DNA of 64,000 bases from the NCBI RefSeq assembly GCF_009389715.1, contig NC_052404.1, forward strand, positions 10,300,480 to 10,364,479, written 5' to 3'. This document shows positions 1 through 11,159 of the stretch, one piece after another; positions within the stretch are counted from its first letter, which is position 1, and each line of letters starts with the position of its first letter. The DNA comes from Phoenix dactylifera (Eukaryota; Streptophyta; Magnoliopsida; Arecales; Arecaceae). Position numbers and translations under genes: made by a program. Under the pieces are notes generated by a model. The model had not been told where the DNA came from. It did not search any database and was given only the letters and a program-made list of their open reading frames with translations.

Positions 1-360
1 CAAGTACATGATCCAGATGCGGGGCATCTTGTGCATGGTGACGAGGGCGCGCTCGAAGGTGTTGTTGAGGGACTCGTAGGCCGGCTGGGAGATGGGGAGG
101 GAGCGGACGAGGTCGAGGCGCTCGCGGAGGTAGGCGTGCCAGAGCTTGTAGGACCCCGGGAGGGCCTTGAGGGCGCGCTCGTAGATCACCGACCGTTTCT
201 TGAAGGGGGCGTCGGCGCGGGCCACCAGGTAGCGCCACCACAGCTTCAGGCTGAAGGGGTTGCGGAGGATCTCCTCCTCGTAGACGAGGTCGTCCTCGCT
301 GGGGTAGAGGTCCGGCGAGATCCCCGCCCCCAACGCCGGCATCGTCGCCGCCGTCGCCAT
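1..360 (-). CDS. SYF1: Pre-mRNA-splicing factor SYF1 (XAB2-like), first exon, partial
   Basis: The reverse strand reads 120 codons from an ATG at 358-360 to the window edge with no stop, so only the N-terminus is present. The translation contains LYPSEDDLVYEEEILRNPFS, LKLWWRYLVARADAPFKKR and YERALKALPGSYKLWHAYLR, followed by FERALVTMHKMPRIW. These are the tryptophan-rich half-a-TPR (HAT) repeats that open SYF1/XAB2. SYF1 is a scaffold subunit of the Prp19/NineTeen complex in the spliceosome and acts in the nucleus. A second in-frame ATG lies six codons downstream; the first was chosen because it follows the CT/GA-rich leader. The exon is extremely GC-rich at third codon positions, as is common for monocot first exons. 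The frame stays open to the edge, so where the exon ends cannot be seen. Confidence 0.93.
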   Translation of the reverse strand, partial: MATAATMPALGAGISPDLYPSEDDLVYEEEILRNPFSLKLWWRYLVARADAPFKKRSVIYERALKALPGSYKLWHAYLRERLDLVRSLPISQPAYESLNNTFERALVTMHKMPRIWIMYL

Positions 361-407
361 CGGTCAGAAAACCTAGGGGATGGACGGTGGAGATGGGATG
401 TAGAGAA

Positions 408-439
<32 letters not shown>

Positions 440-1000
440 ACTCCTAGGGTTTCAGAAAGAGGGGGAGACAGAGCAATAGATTCGTGGACGCCGGACGCCG
501 GAGGAAGGAAGAGAAAGAAGAAAATAGATTAGGGGAAAGACAGAGAGGAGGACAAACGGATCACCGTCTCGGAGAACCGCCGGCGACGGACGGAATCGGA
601 AAGGGATGGACACGGATGGGCTGAGAGGAGGCTGGCGGCGGAGGGACGAGTGACGGACTGGAAGGAGGAAGAGGGCTTCATCCTGGGCAGAATGGGGGGT
701 TTTCGAGAAAGGAGGGGGAAAGGTGGGCCTCGGGGAGACGGATGATGATGGATGGTTATGATCGAATTAGATTAGATTTGACTGGGGATCTGAAGAGATG
801 TGGAAGATCCATAACGGACGGCTGTGACCTCAGTAAGATCGACATGTTTCAATTGGCGTCCGGAGATGCACGTGATGGGAAGGCTGTTGATAGTGAATTG
901 GAAATGAAGTGGTAATTTATGATAACGACCTAAGTTAACCAGGTTCATGTTTGGCATTCAATTGTAAATTAATCATCCTAATTTGACAATAAATATATGG
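361..1000 (-). promoter_or_regulatory. SYF1 leader and upstream region
   Basis: This stretch upstream of SYF1 has no ORF of note. It holds a trinucleotide repeat (411-440), a telo-box-like AAACCCTAG on the minus strand at 444-452, and a purine-rich run on the plus strand (pyrimidine-rich in the transcribed sense) at about 470-720. The telo-box and pyrimidine-rich leader are common in plant housekeeping promoters. The transcription start cannot be fixed from sequence alone. Confidence 0.4.
411..440. repeat. (TAA)n microsatellite
   Basis: An almost perfect run of about nine to ten TAA units lies about 50 bp upstream of the SYF1 start codon, so it is probably in the leader or core promoter. Confidence 0.9.
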
Positions 1001-1205
1001 GATTTAGATTTAGAAATCTGACCCATTTAATCTATTCTAACTCATTTAAGACCCATTAACCCATTTAATTTTGATTACGAGTTGAGCAAAGAAATCAGGT
1101 CTAATTTCAAAATTTTAATTTATGTAATAAATATGTTAAGTTGGGATGGACGGATAACCAAGTCAACCTGTTTCCAACCCGACCTCATCCATTTTGCCCC
1201 GAACT
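1001..1205. repeat. Degenerate hAT-like non-autonomous element
   Basis: The stretch is full of acccatttaa and gacccatt words and ends in cattttgcccc. This resembles the right-hand terminal region of plant elements with a TIR of the form ggggtggcaaaa, such as the clear ones at 36,310 and 63,762. It is heavily decayed, with no convincing opposite terminus. Confidence 0.35.
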
Positions 1206-1252
1206 GCGATTGGAGTGATGAATACACTCATTTTATTTTTCTAATGCACTCT

Positions 1253-1255
<3 letters not shown>

Positions 1256-1292
<37 letters not shown>
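1256..1292. repeat. (CT)n microsatellite
   Basis: An uninterrupted CT dinucleotide run of about 18 units, followed by a short CT-rich tail. Confidence 0.95.
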
Positions 1293-1297
<5 letters not shown>

Positions 1298-1414
1298 TCC
1301 TCCCAATCCAATTATTATTTCTCTCATGAAACAACAAGGCACATTTGGCTTGCTTTTTTTTTAATCAAATGTATATATTCAGCCTTCCAGGTATGGAATG
1401 TGGAAGCATTGGTC

Positions 1415-1665
1415 TAATTTCGGTCACCCTTCTCCAAGTAAAGTCCACAGGCTCTGCTCCCTGCTCCAAAACGATGGGCTTCACGAGCTGCAGCAGCAAG
1501 ATCTGAATTAGGTGACGGGGCAAAATTAGCATCCGACCAAGAAGCTGTGAAATAGAGAAAGATGTTAAAAAAATGGAGTTAGGCACCAGGGACTGATCTC
1601 TCATCGACCATAAAGAAAGTGAAGCTTTATCCCTCTCCAGCTGCTGCCTTAGTGTCTCATTGACC
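1415..1665 (-). other. Unidentified coding-like islands (minus strand)
   Basis: Two open stretches on the minus strand look more like exons than random DNA. One (about 1,665-1,565) follows a ttctag acceptor and begins VNETLRQQLERDKASLSLW, a coiled-coil-like sequence. The other (about 1,540-1,415) follows a good pyrimidine-tract/cacag acceptor. It reads SWSDANFAPSPNSDLAAAAR followed by EAHRFGAGSRACGLYLEKGD, then a stop. If these were adjacent exons, the intron between them would be only about 40 bp, which is too short. I do not recognise the protein. A captured gene fragment or a pseudogene is possible, and chance is not excluded. Confidence 0.25.
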
Positions 1666-2139
1666 TAGAACATTGTGTTTTACAGTACTAGTATACAGTT
1701 TTCTAGTTTTATTTAACATAATAAATTATATACATACCATTTTTTAGATTCTATGAAATTTTAGGTTCAAAGATGCTAGAAAAGAGAGTTTGATTTAGAA
1801 GAACAAAGGATTCAAAAGGAAAAAAAAAGATTGTTGGATGGAAATGATGGCCTGATGAAGAAGAGGCTCGATAAGGAAGAAAGAGGATGCAATGCATAAT
1901 TTCCTTTCGTTCTTTGTTTTTTTTCTTTTATTCATGGGACTGACGTCTCTATTAATAAGAGAAGTCCCAGACCTTTAGGTTTTTAGGATAGACACTAGAG
2001 GAAATATAGTAAAATAAAAAACCCGCCCTATATTTTATTCTTTGGTGCCCATCCCATATGATTTTTACTTGATATGGTAATGCATGAGGATATCTTTCCT
2101 CCTTAGAGTTTGGTAGGAATTGTTGGAGAATTTCAAAAT

Positions 2140-2420
2140 TCCAGGCCTTTCTTTTTCTCTTGTGTACTTTCTTTAGTCCTACATTGGAAAGAGATGAAAC
2201 TCAAATGGCCTTTATATAGTCTTTAATCTTTTTAACCTGGTGAAGCAAAGAAAGTAAGTAGCCCACGCGCGCACGAGCTCAATAGAGGCCCAAAGCAAAA
2301 TTGGCAGATTCGATCCAAAAACGGGTTAACCGGACGTGTCGTGCTCGATCATCAGGTGCAGGGAGGGAGTCCCCTCCCCCCGCGTGGGCGCGGGAATATG
2401 GTGCGTATGCTAAACAGATG
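2140..2420. repeat. LTR-like retroelement remnant
   Basis: The stretch has the composition of a plant copia-type LTR. It contains a ttagtcctacattggaaag word, a ggcctttatatag TATA-like segment, a gcccacgcgcgcac run, and a GC-rich block ending near 2,395. No terminal TG/CA pair or target duplication was found, so this rests on resemblance only. Confidence 0.3.
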
Positions 2421-2451
2421 GTTGAAAAGAAAAAAAAAGTTATGACAATGC

Positions 2452-4846
2452 AGGTTGGAATATGCACATGTGACTCTGCTTGAGAGTAATGTGAAAAAAT
2501 TGAAAACCACCAGAAGACAAGCAGTAAAATTTGTTGCTGAAGCATTTCGTAGAATTTATTATCTCATGATTTTCTTTTAAACTCCATATGATATTTGCCA
2601 ATGCAGGATATTAAATTTTGCATACAAATCCTGATGCAAAATCATAATGCAACCATATGAGTTTATTTAGCTAACGACAACTATGTATTGGTGGAGGTAT
2701 CGGCACCGAAGAGACTTGACTAAGGGCGAGACCTTGAGCTTTGCAAAATTCTTAATGAAGGGGATCCAGCCTTATCAACCAAATCAACATATAGAACCTC
2801 CATGACTGTTCTAACTTCGCATTTTGATAAAGCAAAAGACATGAAGCTAGTTCCTATACAAATTTCTATGTAAATTTAACTTGACATGTGCCATTTCCAT
2901 AGCCTCTCAATTGTTATGTGATCACTGCATGTGTGTTTAGACGTGTTTGTATATGGCTCAAGTAATTTTGCCTTGATGCCTGTCGTAGAGTGACCATAGA
3001 ACTGCTCAGTGCTCTAACATCAATATATATAACTTAAAACTATTTTTTTTTTAAGTATTTGATATATAAAGTAGGAACATATAAATTGTTTGGCCTTAAC
3101 TATATCTTATGCAGTGTGACCTTGTAAGCAATGTGGAGGTTCCTACATGGAGCTTGTGACTTAAAAACCATGTTAAATGCCGGAACAGGAAATGATGCGA
3201 TGGAATGCTTAGTGTTGACCTTGTAAACATTTTCTGTATTATGAAGTTAAATTACCAAGCTATTAACTCTTAAGCAACCATAATCCAGAGCCTTGATAAC
3301 AGGGTTTCACGTGCCATGGATTCAGCAGAAAGATTAAGAGGATGGAAATTGGAAAACAAGCATGAGCTGATAGGGAGGACATTAGAACCGGCCCCATTGG
3401 AGCTCAAAATTCAAAATTCAGATTCCATCTTTTACCTCTCTGTATAATTAATTAAATTCACTTGAATGTATCAGATAAGTTCTTGGAAGATTCCATTTGG
3501 TTAGTAACTCAAATGCTAAGGTTTGAAAATTTTTATCGAGATGATTTTGAGTTGTTTGAGGATTTACAATGTATCAAGCATGACCAGATCTGCAGCCAGA
3601 ATACCTAAAACTTTCTGAAGATGACAGCTAAACTGGGCAAAGGCACAAAGCTTAGGGGTTATCTCACTGCAAGTTCTTTTGTAGATCAGACAAAGCTCTG
3701 ATAGCAAGTTTATGCAGCAGCAGCATAATTCTTCTACAGCTCAAGCCAGGGTTCACCATACCAGGCAGAACCAGATGGTACACCCCATACCGGTTCGGTA
3801 CCGATATCGGATATGGGAGGCATTCCGACATTTGGTACACCGAAAAGAACCCATGCCGTACCGTACTAACAGTGGTAAAGTGGCGCCGATATAGATCCGA
3901 TACCGAGATGGCGAATCTTGAGTCAAGCAGTTGTTGCAACTTGGTGTTTTTTTTTTTTTTTTTTGTCTCCTATGGCTTATGATTAGACTGAAGAGACTAA
4001 GGCAGACCTGAAGAAGTTGACCTTATCTGGATTTTTCTTGAAAGCTGCACTAGCTGATTTAAACAGACTCTTTAGTTTGCCTACATCCTTTTGACATTTC
4101 AGGTGCAAGAGCAGCATCTATTTGTCTTTAAAGTGAAATTAGTCTATGTACCAGATTTGTTCCTTAGTAATATCAAAGCCTAGATTTTATAAGAAACCAT
4201 TTTTTTGGCAAATTCCCTTTATGGAACTACTAGGTATGGAATTTTCCATCCATTAAAATTAACAATGAAGAAAGGTATCGTGATGTTCCTCTTCCTGGTT
4301 GCATTGGAATTGGTTAAGTAGTTGGACAATCTGCTGGCCAGTAGTAGAGATGCATATCTAGTGTATTGAAACACCCTGAAGAAACGATGATGCACATAGA
4401 AGAAAATTTTGAATAAATCACAGTTTGAACACAAAATGTTTACAGAGTGTGGAGCTGTATGTTGCCTAGGATTAAGTTGAAGGCATGAAATTAATCAGGG
4501 TTTGTGAAACAAATGAATACTGAAGTAACCATTCTTCAACATTATAGCAGTATGGTTAGGAATATGTACAGCATATTTAGCTTATGGCCATTTATGTCTG
4601 TCTTTCTGGTTGATAGCCGCTCTTTATATATTTGATATTCTGTGTTTCCTGGTGTCTGGGCCATCTTTCTGGCGCTTGAGCAATGGTTGGATGGATCACT
4701 TTTGCTAACTACTGAACTCGGTGGAAATTTTATTGGAAACTTTATGCGTTATGTGCAGGGCCCAGAGATGTTGAGTTACTAAAAACATTCATCTTGAATG
4801 AGGCAGAGAGAGCAGCACAGATGAGGCTAGAAGCTGATACTTGATA
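2452..4846 (+). other. Unidentified coding-like islands (plus strand), possible unrecognised gene or pseudogene
   Basis: Several plus-strand stretches look like exons. After an atgcag acceptor at 2,452 comes LEYAHVTLLESNVKKLKTTR followed by RQAVKFVAEAFRRIYY. At about 2,698-2,802 a frame reads RDLTKGETLSFAKFLMKG and then stops. At 3,316 an ATG opens MDSAERLRGWKLENKHELIG. After a gtgcag acceptor at 4,757 comes PRDVELLKTFILNEAERAAQ followed by MRLEADT and a stop at 4,844-4,846. Amino-acid composition is protein-like (charged, helical) in each. I could not join them into one confident frame and do not recognise the family. The alternatives are a short divergent gene, a decayed gene, or coincidence in AT-rich DNA. 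Confidence 0.25.
3770..3905. repeat. GGTACCG-rich palindromic repeat
   Basis: Dense words of the type ataccggttcggtaccgatat, tggtacaccg and gccgtaccgtac on both strands mark an interspersed MITE-like repeat with self-complementary GGTACCG cores. The boundaries are approximate. Confidence 0.45.
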
Positions 4847-5072
4847 CTGCATATGATGAACATTTCTGATGCCTTTGTTTATGCTCTTACCAAAGTAGTG
4901 TAGCAGAACTACTTGTTTCATGACAATCAAGCATGATTTTTCACAAACTTATGCTTTTTTTAAAAAAATCTTTATTGATAATGGTTAAATCAGTTTGGCT
5001 TTCTTTGTAAGATATTGTCTGGAGGGGGGTGAGAAAACTGCACAATAACTAGGAAGAGAATTGAGTCCTCTG

Positions 5073-5330
5073 AATGTGGCATTAATGTATTAATATTTCA
5101 GGTTTGATAGGAAGCATTTGCAATTAATATTCCCATTATCAGAGTACCACACTAAGCATTGTCATCTACTATGATGAGGTTTTTGACAAAAAAATTGACC
5201 GAACATGACGTTAATGTATTAATATTTCAGGTTTGATAGGAAGCATTTGCGATCAATATCCCTATTAACAGAATACTTCACTATTCATCAGAATCTATAA
5301 TGATTAGGTTTTTGAACCAAAAAAATAATT
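5073..5330. repeat. 129-bp tandem duplication
   Basis: A segment beginning near ttaatgtattaatatttcag at 5,082 recurs at 5,211 (period 129). Both copies continue through ggtttgataggaagcatttg and end in a gaggttttt/taggtttttga-like block. The copies have diverged by scattered substitutions, so the event is not recent. Confidence 0.85.
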
Positions 5331-5878
5331 TTGATATATCTCACCAGCAAAAATTTGAATAGTTTCTTTTTACAATGTATGCACAAATGCAAAGAGTGGT
5401 TGCAAAAGAAGGGAGCCTATTCTACTCTAGCTAAACCATACAGGCAGCAATCTTGACTGTTGGCATATATCTTAAAAACTGCTTCTGTTTTTCTCCTGAA
5501 AGCCCCATTGTGGGAGTCAAGGGAACCTTTTTTTTTTCAAATAAAAAGAAACATATATACTTGTCATATTTACTCTCTATGGCTTGATTGTTTGAATCAT
5601 ATTTTCTCAGAATTGTTTTGTAACATTTACTCTCTATGGATTGCCTGTTGGATTCTCAACATCATATCTTCTTGTTTACTTCCAATGGCCCTTAGCATCA
5701 GCATGTGAACTAGCATATTGTTGTGTTTAGGTACCTTAAAATATTGTGGTTCATATTTTATTGAATGTTCTAACGGCGAGACGCAACTGAACACCCATTT
5801 TCAATCGATAGCAGGTGGATGCTCAACAGGTTGTGGTATGTATAATTTGAGCCATTCAAATTGATCTCATGCATGCAG

Positions 5879-6107
5879 GATATTTTCAGTAGCATGGTGC
5901 AGCAGTCAACGCAGTTGTTAGGAGTTCACCTGCATGCTCGCAGCTGAGAGTTTAAAGATCATCATTTTCATTATTATTTGCAACAAAGATGGTGGGATCA
6001 GGCATTGTCGCCATGGCTTCTTCAGGTGCACAAAGGATGCTACCACCTGCTGGAATCCTAGGAGCTATCAGCTCTCTGTTCTGGATGCGCAACTTTTGAC
6101 ACATAAA
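5879..6107 (+). other. Short coding-like islands, unidentified
   Basis: After an atgcatgcag acceptor-like site the frame reads DIFSSMVQQSTQLLGVHLHA and then stops. At 5,989 an ATG opens MVGSGIVAMASSGAQRMLPP followed by AGILGAISSLFWMRNF and a stop. Neither is recognised. They may be tail exons of the islands at 2,452-4,846, or chance. Confidence 0.18.
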
Positions 6108-6109
6108 GC

Positions 6110-6867
6110 TAGCTAACAAGTTAAAAACCCTACTAAACCAATCATCTTTTAACCGAGTCCTACAGAAGCTTAAAACATCCACTGATTCAGTTACAACAAT
6201 CGTCCAATGACAGTATTTCAGAAAACCAGCCAACAACCAAAGATCCTCTGAACATCACCCAACAATACTGATTATTTAAGCTGGAAAGCCATACTGTTGG
6301 GTGGCTCCCTGGGCGCCCCTGATTTCAGTGGATCAATGCAAATCTTGTTATGACATCGGATAGCAAGAATGGATAAACAATCGACAGATAAAAACAAAAG
6401 CAACAAAGGTTAAGACTTTAATAAGATAGAAAGCATAACCCTGTCATATAGCCAAATTCGCAACAGTAGACCATCCGAGCACCTGTAGCAGGATCAAGAG
6501 CAGTCATGGTTGAACTCTTGTTCCATGACCCAACGGGATCGAGCAACATCAAAGGGGTACGGGCATCACTTAAAAATGCTGCCGTCACAGACAAACATAA
6601 AAGAAAGAGAGGCGCTTAAAATAGTAAACGTTGTCTCAAAATTATAAATCAGATGTCCAAAATTCTCATACTTAAATAGAAAAGCAAGAGAGCTTCACTG
6701 AATTTTAAGGTCTGTTGCAAGGAAAACGATTTGCTATGAGAACTGCCACCTCCGGTCAAGAATCCAGTTTGGCATTCTACTGCTCAAAAGCCACCACCAC
6801 CATTTTGAGAAAATGGGAGCAGAAAACCGAGATGAAGGCTGCCCCCTCTACCAATACTCTTAAAACA
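6110..6867. other. Intergenic / EF1A copy 1 downstream region
   Basis: No ORF or recognisable repeat is visible. The stretch nearest 6,957 is expected to be the 3' untranslated region of the adjacent EF1A gene. Confidence 0.4.
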
Positions 6868-6933
6868 AACATCAAAGCAGTCTAATATTATCATCGCCAC
6901 AACATCAAAACAGTCTAATATTATCATTGCCAA
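6868..6933. repeat. 33-bp tandem duplication in EF1A copy 1 3' UTR
   Basis: The unit starting at catcaaagcagtctaatatt (6,870) is repeated at 6,903 with three or four changes. It lies just downstream of the EF1A stop codon, so it is probably in the 3' untranslated region. The second EF1A copy lacks it. Confidence 0.85.
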
Positions 6934-6957
6934 TACCCAGGCACACAATGACACTGT

Positions 6958-8859
6958 TCACTTCTTCTTGGCAGCTGCCTTGGTGATCTTGGCACCAGTT
7001 GGATCCTTCTTCTCCACGCTCTTGATGACACCCACTGCCACTGTCTGGCGCATGTCCCTCACAGCAAATCGACCAAGAGGTGGGTACGCAGAGAAGGTCT
7101 CGACAACCATGGGCTTGGTGGGAATCATCTTAACAAAACCCGCATCACCATTTTTCAAAAATTTGGGCTCCTTCTCAAGCTCCTTCCCTGATCGTCTGTC
7201 AATCTTGGTGAGGATCTCAGAAAACTTAACAGCAATGTGTGAGGTGTGGCAATCAAGGACAGGGGCATAGCCATTGCCAATCTGTCCAGGATGGTTCATA
7301 ATGATGACCTGAGAAGTGAAGCTGGCAGCCTCCTTGGCAGGATCATCCTTTGAGTTTGATGCAACATAACCTCTCTTGAGATCCTTGACAGCAACATTCT
7401 TCACATTGAAGCCCACATTGTCACCAGGGAGAGCTTCCTGGAGGGCTTCATGGTGCATTTCAACTGACTTGACTTCAGTTGTCAGACCCGAGGGACCAAA
7501 AGTAACAACCATACCAGGTTTGAGGGTACCAGTTTCAACTCGTCCAACTGGGACAGTGCCAATACCTCCAATCTTGTAGACATCCTGAAGAGGAAGGCGA
7601 AGGGGCTTGTCTGAGGGCCTCTTTGGCTCCTGGATCAGGTCAAGGGCCTCAAGAAGGGTCGGACCCTTGTACCAGTCCAGGTTGGTGGACCTCTCAATCA
7701 TGTTATCGCCTTCAAACCCAGAGATGGGAACAAAGGGAATCTTCTCAGGATTGTAACCAACCTTCTTCAAGTAGGAAGAAACTTCCTTGACAATTTCATC
7801 ATACCTAGCCTTCGAGTACTTCGGAGTAGTGGCATCCATCTAGAACAGTGAAGCATCACAAATAAACAAGGGCATATAATCAAAAAACAAAGAGACTTTG
7901 ATAGGTTACACACTTCAAGGAAGAAATTGCACCAAAAAAATAGACGAAAGAAGTTCAGCGTAAATTAGCATATTGGTAAGAAAAAACTCATGACGAATTT
8001 GAACCCAAACCTTCTAATCTGAACATGAATTGCGCATGCATCTAACATATGCTCTGTGAACAAAACAACAACCTCAATTTTTTTATCCTAAAATAAGACA
8101 GTAGGGAAATACAAAATAAAATAAACAAAACTAATAAAAAAAATCATGATTCCAATTTCACAGAGCAGACACAATCACCTGAACACGAAAAGACAGTATC
8201 CACTCTTAAAACACTTCAAAAGCATGCATAATTGGGTAGGCCATGCAACACAGGATTGGTTAGGAACAAAAACCATGAAAAAAGAGATGACAACAATAAG
8301 TCATCGAAGACATCATTTTAAAACCTTTTTCCAACAATGAATGGCAATGTAGTGTTAACGACAACGAAGACACAGAAGCAGGCAGCAACATTCCTACCTT
8401 GTTGCAGCAGCAGATCATCTGCTTGACACCAAGAGTAAAGGCAAGCAATGCATGTTCACGGGTCTGTCCATCCTTTGAGATACCAGCTTCAAAACCACCA
8501 GTTGTGGAGTCTATGATAAGGACAGCACAGTCAGCCTGGGATGTGCCTGTGATCATGTTCTTGATGAAGTCACGATGCCCAGGGGCATCAATGACAGTGC
8601 AGTAGTACTTTGTGGTCTCGAACTTCCAGAGAGCAATATCAATTGTGATACCACGTTCTCGCTCGGCCTTCAGCTTGTCAAGAACCCAAGCATACTTGAA
8701 CGACCTCTTGTTCATTTCAGCTGCTTCCTTTTCGAATCTCTCAATCACACGCTTGTCAATACCACCAAGCTTGTAGATAAGGTGCCCGGTGGTGGTCGAC
8801 TTGCCAGAATCAACATGGCCAATGACCACAATGTTAATGTGTACCTTTTCCTTTCCCAT
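6958..8859 (-). CDS. EF1A: Elongation factor 1-alpha, copy 1
   Basis: Exon 1 is 8,398-8,859 (154 codons) and exon 2 is 6,958-7,839 (293 codons plus TGA). Together they give 447 residues, the usual plant length. EF1A is the cytosolic GTPase that brings aminoacyl-tRNA to the ribosomal A site. Visible motifs are the P-loop GHVDSGKS (14-21), DAPGHRD (91-97), and NKMD (153-156), which is split by the intron between K154 and M155. Splice sites are AACAAG|GTAGGA and TTCTAG|ATGGAT. The start is chosen from [15 protein letters not shown], which is near-invariant in the family. An acceptor (ctcatag) five bases upstream of the ATG marks the end of a long leader intron. The encoded protein is identical to copy 2 at 15,005-16,727. 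Reading through the coding intron gives a spurious C-terminal extension, which was rejected. Confidence 0.98.
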
Positions 8860-8864
8860 GATGG

Positions 8865-10951
8865 CTATGAGAGAGAGAGAAGAAGAGGAGGAAGAAGAAA
8901 GAAAGAAAGAAAAAGAAAAAGATCGTGAGGCAAGAATAACAAGAACACAAGATTGTTATATCCAATGAGAGAGGAAAAAAACCTAAGAAAACAAATGCAA
9001 TAGTAATACAGAGTTCACATTCCAAATTTTAAACTCGTATACTTTAAACAAGTCAAATTACAGGTCCTTGTACAGAGGATAGCTTGTAACAACAAAAATA
9101 ATTCAAACTAAGATAATATATGGACAGCCACATTGCCCACACAGGATCATCAGGAAGAAATGAACGCGGGGCAGGGAGAAAAATAGAAATAGAAAAAGAA
9201 AACCTTGGAGAACATATGAAAAGGCCAGACAAACAACTAGAGCAAAATCTTAATGACCCTATGCAGAAACAAAAAAAGAGAAAACGCGGTAAATGTGCCC
9301 ATCAAAAATATAGAAGGCCAATCATATATTGCCCTGGTTTGTTCAAAACTAAGAAAATACATAAACAAATTTATAGTAAAATCCACAGCATCTTCCTTTA
9401 CCATCTAAGAAACCTCAGCCATGATTTACTCCAGACTATGTCACATCTAGAAATACAATGCAATTCTCAAAACAACAGAAGCTATAGTTTACTATAGTTT
9501 TAGCTAGACAAAAAGAAAGTTTAAAGTGGAAAAATCCTAAGTTCACTCGTCTTGACATGTATGAGAGTCAAAAATCCAGAGTTAATAAGAAAAAACTCAT
9601 GACATGAAAACTACCTGGTTTCTAAGTTTGATATATGCATCCAGAACAAATTCATCAAGTCACTTAAAGTGACAACCACTTGCAGCCGAAAGAAGAAGCA
9701 AAAAATTACCAAACTTTAAGAACCCTAGTTGTTAAGACAAGACGCTATGAACTAGGGGAAAATGCATTGCAGTTGGACATCAACAGGCGCGGAAATAACA
9801 AACAATATGAAACCTCCTTAACGTGCCAGTGTAATACATACAGCAACAAAGGCAATTTTAGATTTAGAACCTCTTGCAACCAAAAATATAGGCAAGGATT
9901 AACCAAATCTCCACTAATGTAATTAATTATACAAGTAACTATAAACTGGAAAAAAAGGTAGACATAAAAATATTTTAAACAAGAAAAATACCAGAATGAT
10001 ATTTCTACAGAAAGTAGTTCAAGTTAATGCAACCACTTAGCACACAAACAAAGGGGATTTTCCTTTTGAAAAAGAAATAACCAGTATCATAGTATCAACA
10101 ATCTGTATTGCAATTTGAAAAGGTAATTGTATAATATTTTGAATAACCACAATCCTCATCAAGCCCGTTAAGATCAAAATCCTGACGACAGAACAATAAA
10201 GTGGTTTGAAGCTATATTATTGTACTACGGAAACAAAGTGATATGACGCCTAACAAAGAGTTGGTAGTTAAATCACGAACAAAAAGTTGAAAAGGATAGT
10301 ATTACACGTGTACACTTCATTTTTTTATTTTTTTCTTCTTTTAAAGAGCATGTATGAAGGATGAACAGAGTAACTCATTCGCAAAGGAAGATGGACATTG
10401 GCCTAGAAAAGAAAGAAAGACAAAAATCACTAAGATATACAAAGAATCAGCACCTTTAATCAACAATAGTACCTCCAAAACATCTTTCAATCAAAGATAA
10501 AGAGAATTAAAATTGGAAAGCAAGACATAGCTTGCTATCGGTTCAAAGTAAAAAAGAGATGAATAATCCACGAGATATCCAGATCAAGGCCATGAAGCCA
10601 GGACTCGAGCTTCCACATCGATCGCTTTCAACAATTTCATTCAAAACGCAATCAGATCAATATCACAAGAAACTCAGATCACAATATGATTTCCTTGAGA
10701 CACAGAAACAAACCCTTTTTATTCAAGAAACCCCACGAAGCAATCTTAGCTAGACAAATCAAAGCAGACAGAGACGAGTCCGAGGAAATTTAGATCAAAC
10801 ACGCAAAACTAATACCTCTGCTGCTAGATCTAATAACATATATCGACAGGTAAGCCAATTTATCATTAGAGCTCAAGTATTCATGCAAGATTTTACATAA
10901 CCAAAAGTCAATCAAAAAGATCGGCTTTACAGAGAGGCAAGGGTATCTCAC
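8865..10951 (-). other. 5' UTR intron of EF1A copy 1
   Basis: The donor is CCGAG|GTGAGA (exon end at 10,952) and the acceptor is a CT-rich tract ending catag five bases before the start codon. The intron is about 2.09 kb and AT-rich, with no gene in it. Long leader introns that enhance expression are a known hallmark of plant EF1A genes. The position here is read from splice consensus and the matching arrangement in copy 2. Confidence 0.8.
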
Positions 10952-11128
10952 CTCGGTCGGCGAAGGGGAGATCGTACCCTCCGGAGAAAGAATTGGGGCG
11001 ACGAGAACCGAGAGGTGGAGAGGGCTTTCAATGGGAGCACTGCGAGCCTTTTATCCAGGAGGGTCGAAGCTTTCAAGACTTGCTCCGTTAGGGTTTCTCT
11101 TCGTGCCGTTGGATTTGGATCGGACGGT
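10952..11128 (-). promoter_or_regulatory. EF1A copy 1 promoter and leader exon
   Basis: On the minus strand, in transcription order: ACCGTCCGAT at 11,119-11,128, the telo-box AAACCCTAA at 11,088-11,096, a TATA-like GATAAAAGG at 11,047-11,055, then a CT-rich leader exon ending at the donor at 10,952. The telo-box is established in plant EF1A and ribosomal-protein promoters. The same order recurs in copy 2. The transcription start is probably near 11,020, inferred from TATA spacing. Confidence 0.75.
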
Positions 11129-11159
11129 GTTACGTATTGCACGCATCCCACTATTTATT

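Noticed and set aside
31-447. 138-codon plus-strand ORF at the left edge
   Set aside because: It lies antisense to the clear SYF1 exon and runs into the TAA microsatellite.
8260-8397. C-terminal extension of EF1A exon 1 (about 45 residues after CCNK)
   Set aside because: It is read-through into the intron past a good GTAGGA donor, and the family continues with [10 protein letters not shown].
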